Source: Apiosordaria backusii (Eukaryota; Ascomycota; Sordariomycetes; Sordariales; Lasiosphaeriaceae). From it: a stretch of DNA of 64,000 bases. The stretch covers positions 744,001-808,000 of the forward strand of contig JAUKTV010000015.1 of the NCBI GenBank assembly GCA_030549205.1, in the 5' to 3' direction. Shown here piece after piece: positions 56,757 through 64,000 of this stretch. The notes under the pieces are model-generated. The model was not told the origin of the DNA and made no database searches. It saw only the letters and a program-made list of their open reading frames with translations. How positions within the stretch are numbered: position 1 is the stretch's first letter; each line of letters opens with the position of its first letter. The position numbers and the translations under genes were made by a program.

Positions 56757-58491
56757 TTAAACATCAAGCATACTCCTTATCTGCTGCGGCGGCTGCTGAC
56801 TACTCAACCTCGAGTCCACACTAGGAGCTACACTCCCATCTCTCCCCCCCGCACCAGGGTACGGCGGTGGAGGCGGAACCGTCCTTGATGTTATCGCGGC
56901 TGCGGCAGGGGGAGGAACAGGCCCATCCACCATCAAGTCTTGCGCCCTCCTCCTCCTTTCTGCTTCTGCGTCTCTGTTTTGTTGGAAGAGCATCTCTGCT
57001 GCGGCTTGCATTGCTCTTTCCTGTCGGATGCGCTCTGATCGGCCGGTGTAGACTGGCGGTGGTGGGCTGGTAGCGGGGGACATTGCTGGCACTGAGGGGG
57101 ATAGTGGTGACATTGGGACGCCGTCTTCTGGTGATGGGGCGGCGTCGTTTCGTGGTTTACTGCTTCCTTGGACTTCTCTGACATTGCGGACGAGCTGGTC
57201 GCGCATGCTCTCCCCAGGAACGACGACTTCACCGTTGACACGAGCCCACCAACTGGGTTTCTTGACGATCCCCAGTTCCTGGTCAAGCTGTTGGTTGCGT
57301 ACGATACGTTGCCTCTTTAGTTCCTTGTCTTCGTTCGCGTTGATGAATCCAAAGACGATCTGGATGTACATAATCAACAATGCTGGAGCGTAACCTCCGG
57401 CAAAAATGGCGGCTCGGTCACCCTCGAGGTTCAAGGGGCTGTAGTCAAACTTCCATGCTACCAACTCTTGAAAGGCGGGGACGACGAGGGCGATGGGCAA
57501 CAGGAGTTTGAACCGGAGGGGCGTCATGCGGATGAAGCCTACAAAACGGTTGATCAGGCCGCGGTTGCGGGGGCGGTAGTGTTTAATCGAGTGGCGGAGG
57601 GAGAAGACGGTTATGCACCAGCAGACGAACAACAGGAAGCCCGCAGCTTTGAAGCGGGCGTCGGTGGCGGTAGGGATGGCTTCGTTAACGACTTGTTCGG
57701 AGTAGCGCTGGTGTTGGATGGGAGTCCAGTTGCGAGGAACGATCATAAAGAAGTTCTGTAGAGGAAAAGGTTAGGGGTTGGTGGGGGCCAGGAGGGGGGG
57801 CGAGAGAACTTACAAGCCACCAGAACAAATAGAAGAGCAAGGGCAGGTAGAATTCCACTCTCGACCTTCTATCATCGTCTCGCAGGGCATAGGGGTCCGG
57901 GTCGATGAACTGCCGTTCCATCCAGCTGCCCCAGTGGCGCACCGCTTCCCATACTTGCGCCATAGTACCCAGTTGCATCAGGAACCAGAAGAAACTTGTG
58001 AGGATAAGTGGTAACTCAGGGAGATAGTATCGGTCAACATCCATAGCGGTGAACAAACTGACAACGGCGGTTGCGCTGACAACAATACCCCAGTACCACT
58101 GCCATCTCCTTCCAATGGGGTAGAATCTTGTAGTAACGGGTAGATAGAGCCGACCATGTCTATTCAGCGCGACAAGCGTAAGGACGAGGGCGATGCCGAA
58201 GAGAACAGCGAAACCAATCGAGACGCCAGCGCGCTCCCCAATGCCATTTACGGGGGACCAGCACCAGGTCGCGTTGACAAAGGTGCCGTTTGGCATGACA
58301 AAGTCGGCGATCCATGGCTCCCAAGCCAGAAGACACCACGAGCCATTGGAGAGGGTCTGGTTGGTGAAGAGAGCGTAGTTCCAATGTTCAAGCGTGGTGA
58401 GGTTCAGATGGCTATTTCCAATCAATGTGTCGCTCGAATTGTCGCCCGAGGGGAACGGTATTATATCCCGGGCCTGGAGAAAGGGCTCCAT
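56757..58491 (-). CDS. DUF2434-like multi-pass membrane protein
   Basis: Function unknown. Exons on the minus strand: 58491-57814 and 57755-56757, giving 558 residues; the 58-nt intron has gtaagt and ctacag. The N-terminal lumenal or extracellular segment carries several N-glycosylation motifs (NSSD, NLTT, NQTL, NGSW, NGTF, NATW) and paired Trp/Cys. About eight membrane segments follow, including IGFAVLFGIALVLTLVAL, WYWGIVVSATAVVSLFTAM, FLLFVCWCITVFSL and LLLPIALVVPAFQELVAW. The C-terminal 200 residues are cytosolic and disordered, with Pro-rich and charged stretches (RSERIRQERAMQAAAEML). The family name is from memory of the pattern and is moderately sure. It is divergent from COG5. Confidence 0.82.
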
Positions 58492-59350
58492 GATTGGAAC
58501 ACGGTCACACCCGGTGTGTGGTGCACGCGCGCGTTGATATCGGTGTCGTCGTTTCTCGGGATATTGAATGGACGAATGAGACGAACAACTAAATTATCAA
58601 GTACTGATGATCCAACAAGCATTCCGACATTGTTGACACGACGATTGACAATCACAACGGCTTGACCCAATAATCGGACGGTTCAGGGATCAGGGGCGGT
58701 GCGTGGCTGCCGGTGATGTCGTGGGCTGCCGAAGCTCCCGTATGCGTGTGGACAGTGGATGTTTTGGAGGAATGGCTTCTGGACGGATGGAAATCTGTTA
58801 ATCGCTCAGGGCAGTGAGTGGGGGTTTGCCCAGCCCGAGCTCGGCAGGGGCCAGCACTGTCAGCAAATGCGATCGCCGCTGTGTTAAGACCGGCGCAAGA
58901 TTGAGTGGGCGACGGGAAGTCATGTTCACGCCTCGAATTGTCAAGACCTGTGCCGTACATTTTTACTGGAAGAAACTTCAAAAGCTTCATCTTCCTGTAT
59001 GTCAACTGCGGACAAGGCAAGGTAACTTCAAGCGCCGTTGCACCATGGACCCCCAATAACGGCGATGACCTCACAGGGGCTTGCTTCCAGCGCACAACAA
59101 TCCCCGCAGCCCTCATGCAGAGCAATTGCGGGGCACCAAGCTACCGAGCTGCATGGCGCTGGGGTCCGCCAACGCCCGCCTGAAAAACGGGGTTCCCAAA
59201 CCCGACAACCTGGCCTCCATTTTTGGGAGCTTGCGCCCTGACCATTTCCAGTGCTTGGCAGGGAACACCGCCAAACATTCGGGTTGAGCTTCAACACCAT
59301 AGTTTCGTGACAACGACCACAACAACAGCTCCATTGCGCCCACCCTCACA
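58492..59350. other. Divergent promoter region of the DUF2434-like gene and COG5
   Basis: An 860-base shared upstream region of two divergent housekeeping-type genes. No regulatory motif was recognised with confidence. Confidence 0.5.
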
Positions 59351-60763
59351 ATGTCCAACCCCAACGACATCGCCCCCTCTGACGAGCCTTCCTACATAGA
59401 CTACGAAGCCTTCCTCTCCCCAACCTTCTCCCCCCCCGCCTTCGCCAACACCCTCGTCCTCTCCACCAACAACCCGACCGAGCTCCCCCTCGACCTCTCC
59501 ACCCCCCTCCGTCGCGTCCTGTTTGACATCCAAGAAATCGACTCCCATATTGACACCCTCACCACCCGCTCCTCTATCCCTCTGCTGTCCCACACCAAAT
59601 CCCAAACCGACGCCTCAGTGAAAATCGTCTCCGAAGTCGACGCGCAGCTGAAGGCGCTAAACGAGAGCTACAAGCAGCTCGAGAAGCAAGTGATACAGAA
59701 ACACTCCGAGGCGGATCAAGTCAAGCTTGTCGCCGCAAGATTATGGGAGACACTGAGGTTGGGAAGGGCGGTGGGGCGAGCGCTGCAGTTGGGACGGCAG
59801 TTGGAGGTGCAGCATGGGGAGCTGACTGGGTCTGCTACGGCTAGTGTCACGACCAGTGCGGCGAGTTTGAAGAGTAGGGAGCGGCAGCAGGATCATAGGG
59901 CGCTGATTAGGTGTACGCATACTTTGCTGCAACTTAGGGAGTTGTTTGCTAGCGTTGGGACACCTGGTGGGGAAGGGTTTGGACTGGAAAAGGTGCTGGT
60001 TGTTAGGACGCTGAGGGAACATATTGTTGCGCCAGTGGAGAAGAATGTGAAAGAGACGGCGGAGAGGATAGTGAGGGAGTTTTCAGTCGGGAGCGCGAGC
60101 GGGAGTGCGACGTTTGCGCAGTCGGAGGAGATTAAGGGGAGGACGGTGTCGGCGTTGACGGCGTTGTATTTGCTCACGCCGGTACCGACGAGGCAGAATG
60201 AGAAGTGGGTGCCCACGCTAATGTTGCAGGCGTTGGAGGTTTATCTCAGGTCTGCGTTGCAGAGCAGTATTGCTGGTTTGTCCAGGGCGTTGGCGAACTT
60301 GGATAGCTTGACGAGGACGCTGGCAGAGGTTGGGGCGAGGTGTCAGAATGTGGTTGCGCTTGAGGCGGTACTGGAGGGGACAAAGGTGCCGGTTCATCCC
60401 ATGTTGCAGGGGAAGCAGCCAGCGCAAGGAGGAAATATGTTGCAGCCACTGCTTGCGTATCTGGAGACGGGTTCTCTGGCGAGTTATTTCTGGCGCACCA
60501 TGGCGAGTAGTATGGCGCCACGGGTCCAGGAAATTGTTGCAAAGGGGAACACGACGGCAGCTCGGACGCTGAGGGCAAATCGGCAGGGTGTGGGAGAGGC
60601 CATTCGGGATTGTGTGATCAAGGGGAGCCAGTTGCCTAGTGCAGTGGCTGCTGCTGCCGCCAAGGGGAAGGGGAAGAGTGGGGATGGCGAGGCTGGCAGC
60701 AAGCAATGGGAAAGAGAGGTGGCTGTCATGGTTGGGAGTGTTGTCAATAATCTTGGGAGGTGA
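59351..60763 (+). CDS. Conserved oligomeric Golgi complex subunit 5 (Cog5)
   Basis: Subunit of the COG tethering complex that supports retrograde vesicle traffic within the Golgi; it pairs with Cog7 in lobe B where that is present. It is a single exon of 470 residues, shorter than the human protein, as is usual in fungi. The characteristic N-terminus YIDYEAFLSPTFSPPAFAN is followed by helical coiled-coil sequence (LRRVLFDIQEIDSHIDTLTT, QLKALNESYKQLEKQVIQKH). RALIRCTHTLLQLRELFASV and ILRTLREHIVAP-like text (here VVRTLREHIVAP) match the family core. The start ATG has good context (cacaATGTC). Codon use changes from C-ending to G-ending near 59720. Confidence 0.93.
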   Translation: MSNPNDIAPSDEPSYIDYEAFLSPTFSPPAFANTLVLSTNNPTELPLDLSTPLRRVLFDIQEIDSHIDTLTTRSSIPLLSHTKSQTDASVKIVSEVDAQLKALNESYKQLEKQVIQKHSEADQVKLVAARLWETLRLGRAVGRALQLGRQLEVQHGELTGSATASVTTSAASLKSRERQQDHRALIRCTHTLLQLRELFASVGTPGGEGFGLEKVLVVRTLREHIVAPVEKNVKETAERIVREFSVGSASGSATFAQSEEIKGRTVSALTALYLLTPVPTRQNEKWVPTLMLQALEVYLRSALQSSIAGLSRALANLDSLTRTLAEVGARCQNVVALEAVLEGTKVPVHPMLQGKQPAQGGNMLQPLLAYLETGSLASYFWRTMASSMAPRVQEIVAKGNTTAARTLRANRQGVGEAIRDCVIKGSQLPSAVAAAAAKGKGKSGDGEAGSKQWEREVAVMVGSVVNNLGR

Positions 60764-62701
60764 CGATAATACAGCAGGCCTCTTGCGTCGCCATTTAAGA
60801 GAACTGGACTTCACAACCCAACATCACATCTTTCTTGCCTCCCTTCAATGTTCCATGAAAGTATCCATGCTCCCCATTCAGTTCTTTAAAACGTTGTTGT
60901 TGCTGTCCCAGGTCATCCCGCCACTGGCTCATCCCGGGGAAAGGTTTGTCCGATATCCCTGCTCTGCCAAGCCACCAGCGTTGCCGGAACTTTGCCGGAC
61001 ATTCCTGCTTTCATGAAGGTTTTTGGGACACTAGCACTCCAAAGATCAGGCTGATGCGAATTCCACAGTGAGAAAATCCGTTTTTTTGATGAAATACGGC
61101 TGTTTTTCTGTTTCACGGCGTTCTCTTGGCAGGCTCATCAACTTCACTCGACATCTGTTGGATGTTTGCTTACCCTTTTCTGACAGACATGGTGTCGCTC
61201 AGGGGTAGGTGGTCCGTGCATTATTGAGCGAATTGGGAGTTGGAGAAAAGGGGTTCGATGTTGTAAACAATGTACAATGAGCAGGCGTCTATACGACTTT
61301 CTGGCTTAGAGGAAACATAAAATTGCATGACTAGCTTTCTGTAATTTGTGGAGATCCTGCCGTCATGTACCTCCGTTTTATTAGCAGACCTTCGTCTCTT
61401 CCCGGAATATCAGGTTGGTGTTAATGGATTTCGACCTCTTCTTGTCTGAGTTCCTCAGTTGTCAATTGGAAGTAGTATCTTAACGGGAGTGTCCTAATAT
61501 AGCCCTTGACTCAGACAAACAGCCCTGTCACTTCCTTTAAGTGATATCTGCGGCTTTCATTTGAGAGATTGCACTCACCCTTGTTTAATATTCTTTTTCT
61601 GTTGCCCGGCGCTCTCTTCTTCCCCCTTGCTATGCCTAGATGTGTCTGTCTGATCCTCGGCAGACGTTGGAAGGCTTCGAGATGAGTTGCTTCGCAACGA
61701 GTCTCGATTTTGGTGTACGGGGTAAGAGTACAGCAAGACGTCAACTTTATCTCGGCGGTGATGCTTCTCGACTCTATCAGAGAGGGGCATGCTGCCAGGA
61801 CTATTGGGCTTGTTGTCACTTGTGAGTTTGTGACATAGCCTCAACGTAAGAACGGAAGCGCGAGTCAACTTTTGTTGAAGGCATGAAGTTGCGCTTTTCG
61901 ATTGTGGCGGAGAAAATTCATGCCGTTTGATATCTCTTCTCTAGCTCTGCCGGAATATCAATTATTAGAGTTTTTTTTTTTTTTTTTCTTTTTCTTTTTT
62001 TCGCAAGCGTCAGATGCTTCTTTGTGCTCGTTAAGGTAGATGGAATGATCAAGGTGGATTGGTTGTTTTCTCAGGCGTATCGCTTCTGCACCCATACATT
62101 CCTTCAATACCTTAACTGACTGTCAGGCTTAAAACTGGATCATCGCTGCTATGCCACTTGCCATTATGGTATTTCGCCATCAATTGTGACCGTCAAATGC
62201 CTTGGTGGGTGTCCTGTCCATTCTGTCAGTCTGGCTTGCCTTCTCCGATCCAATGAAGTCATCTAATCCATCGGCCACGTGTTGGCGGAGACTGAAGCGT
62301 CCGATGCTTCCTGATCAGACCTGTTCACTCGTCCGACGTTCTTGCCTTCAATATCACTCCTGTCCAACGTGCATTTTGCTTCTGGTCCGTGCCCAAATTC
62401 AACTTTTCACACCTACCCGATATTTATTGAGGTCTCTCATCCACTTCCGGACACCTCTCTCCCTCGCCCACACACCTCTCTTGCTCACCCACAGACCCTT
62501 CGTCAATACCCACACACCGCTACTCCTCGCCCATACACCTCTCTTGCCCAGATCCATCCCTCTTTTTCCTCTTCGCAGCCGTTGCCAACCTCGCTACCAT
62601 CCCTCATCATTCCATCCGAACGCCATCGAACTCACTGCCAACACCTTCAAAAGCACACGCAACGCATACCATCAGCAACAACACGCCTACGAAATTGAAC
62701 T
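60764..62701. other. Intergenic, about 1.9 kb
   Basis: Lies between COG5 and the BTB gene, both on the plus strand. It contains a T17 run at 61971-61987 and a CT/CA-rich stretch just upstream of the BTB gene, with repeated cacacctctc-like strings near 62450-62560. No coding region was supported. Confidence 0.5.
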
Positions 62702-64000
62702 ATGGCCCGTCCAGGTCTTTTAACCGGCGTGTCGCGCGGCAGAGGAGGCGTTCCCAGAATCGCCAGGGGCATCAGCTCGCGTGGTGGTGGCCCTCTCATC
62801 GGACGTGGAGGGCGTGGCAACTTCATCACTACGCCTGCTGTTGCCAACGCTAGGCGTGCCGCATCTTCCCCGGCCCCAGGTGCCCAGAACGATCGCGTTA
62901 CTCCAGATCCTGTGCCCGCGCCTACCCGCCGCAGGGCTCCCAAGGTCCCTGAGCCTGTTGGCATGCCTTGGTCTGTCAACTCCATGGCTTACAGGCACGA
63001 TGAGCAAGCCCTGAGGTAAGTTACCTAACTTTTTTTCTCGTTGCTTTTACGCTCTCTGACTAACTGGTTAGGATGCTTGAGACTGGCGAGTTCTCAGACG
63101 CCATTGTCATGGCTGAGGGCCGTGAGTGGAGAGTCCATCGTGCAACTCTCAGCAGCAGATCCCGGTGGTTTGAGCGTGTATTCAAGAGCCAGGTAAGAAG
63201 CTTGGTGAAATTTCTTGAAGTGAGTCGAAGCTAACAAATTGATTTACAGGTGCAAGACGGTCTGAACGAAATCAACCTCTATCCATGCAAGACCGAGTTC
63301 GTGGATCTGCTCCTACGCACCTTGTATTCCAACCGTAAGTCATTCTGTTCTAGCGATCTATTTCCTGGGCCCGGGGCAGTACTCTTTGACTGACACTAGA
63401 CCTCACAGGTTTGCCCGAGCAATACCTTGATATTCATGGAGACCATGCCAAGTTCTCCATTTACGTGAAGATCTTCAATCTCGCTGATACTTTCGAGGTG
63501 GATACGATGCGCAATGATGCGCTCACTCTCCTTGGTCAACTGGCCGACAGGCACCTAGAGGAGCTCTGTACCTTCAACAAGTCCCTCTCGGGGCGTGAGG
63601 GGGTGGTGGAGCGCAAAACGAACTTCCCCTACCAGAATCTTGCTCTCGCGGTTCTGGAAGCGTTCGGAGACGAACGGGCCGACAAGCGCGCACAGTGCTT
63701 GCTGGCTAATTTTCTCTACGCTGGCCGCGCAGTGCTCCTCGAGAACCCGCAGCTGAAGGACATTGTGGAGCGGAATATCCAACTCGCAGCCGCACTATGG
63801 CATGCCAGCCAGGGGCGCAATCTCGCTGGCTGGCTGCCCAACCCGGACATGATTGGGACCCGCCTCCGCGCCTTTGATCACTCGAAGAAGACACAGCACC
63901 CCGACCGCTGTGAGCTCTGCGACGAGGTCTTTGACAACGAGAACCGCAGACGGGTCATGTACGATCCGTACAAGGTTGTTCTCCGTCCTGCCGGTTATTG
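62702..64000 (+). CDS. BTB/POZ-domain protein, truncated at window end
   Basis: BTB domains mediate dimerisation and often serve as adaptors for Cul3 ubiquitin ligases; the role here is unknown. Exons 62702-63015, 63072-63192, 63250-63334 and 63409 to the edge; introns have gtaagt or gtaaga donors and ttag or cag acceptors. The N-terminus is basic and rich in Arg-Gly (SRGRGGVPRIARGISSRGGG). The BTB core follows: MLETGEFSDAIVMAEGREWR, VHRATLSSRSRWFERVFKS, INLYPCKTEFVDLLLRTLYS and YVKIFNLADTFEVDTMRNDA. After that comes a helical region, then CELCDEVFDNENRR, a possible small zinc site near the point where the window ends. The 3' end is missing. Confidence 0.9.

Noticed and set aside
61185..61260. 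Second tRNA-like stretch (gctcaggggtagg ... ggttcgat)
   Set aside because: No acceptor or anticodon stem pairing; chance resemblance.

Overview
The window is a stretch of nuclear genome from a filamentous ascomycete. Short introns (about 55-250 nt, GTRNGT donors and CTRAC branch sites), a tRNA-Lys with a small intron, and fungal-only families (HET, NACHT-type NLR, DUF1996, RTA1, Zn2Cys6, BAS2-like secreted protein) all point to Pezizomycotina. The family mix and the C/G-ending codon use suggest Sordariomycetes, probably Sordariales; this lineage call is inference. No bacterial operons, rRNA or CRISPR arrays were seen.

Layout. 1-11 kb: a plasma-membrane-type Ca2+ ATPase (+), a secreted DUF1996 protein with a 21-nt microexon (+), and a hexapeptide-repeat O-acetyltransferase with an unusual C-terminal membrane anchor (-). 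11-15.7 kb: no convincing gene. 15.7-25.2 kb: a phosphoketolase broken by a one-base shift in a C7 run (-), a Zn2Cys6 regulator just upstream of it (-), an RTA1-like membrane protein divergent from the regulator (+), and a GT31-like Golgi glycosyltransferase (+). 27.3-44.1 kb: an accessory block with a NACHT NLR (+), an uncharacterised Pro-rich protein (-), an HExxH metalloprotease-like protein (+), two small uncharacterised genes, another C-run frameshifted gene, a HET-domain gene (+) and a BAS2-like small secreted cysteine-rich protein (-). 45.5-46.2 kb: a compact DNA element with near-perfect 50-bp terminal inverted repeats and a TTAAAA target duplication. 46.9 kb: tRNA-Lys(CUU). 47-52 kb: a long gene-free interval leading to a two-finger C2H2 regulator (+). 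56.7-64 kb: a DUF2434-like membrane protein (-), Cog5 of the Golgi tethering complex (+), and a BTB/POZ protein running off the right edge (+).

How the genes relate. Most are independent fungal loci, not a pathway cluster. Two local groupings stand out. The phosphoketolase lies tandem to a Zn2Cys6 factor that could regulate it. The 27-44 kb block combines three classes used in fungal non-self recognition and cell death (NLR, HET, protease-like) with a secreted effector-like gene and a recent transposable element, as expected of a fast-evolving region. Gene models below are spliced by eye from splice signals and protein-family continuity. Two genes need one extra base in a C7 run to read through, which looks more like assembly error than true pseudogenes.
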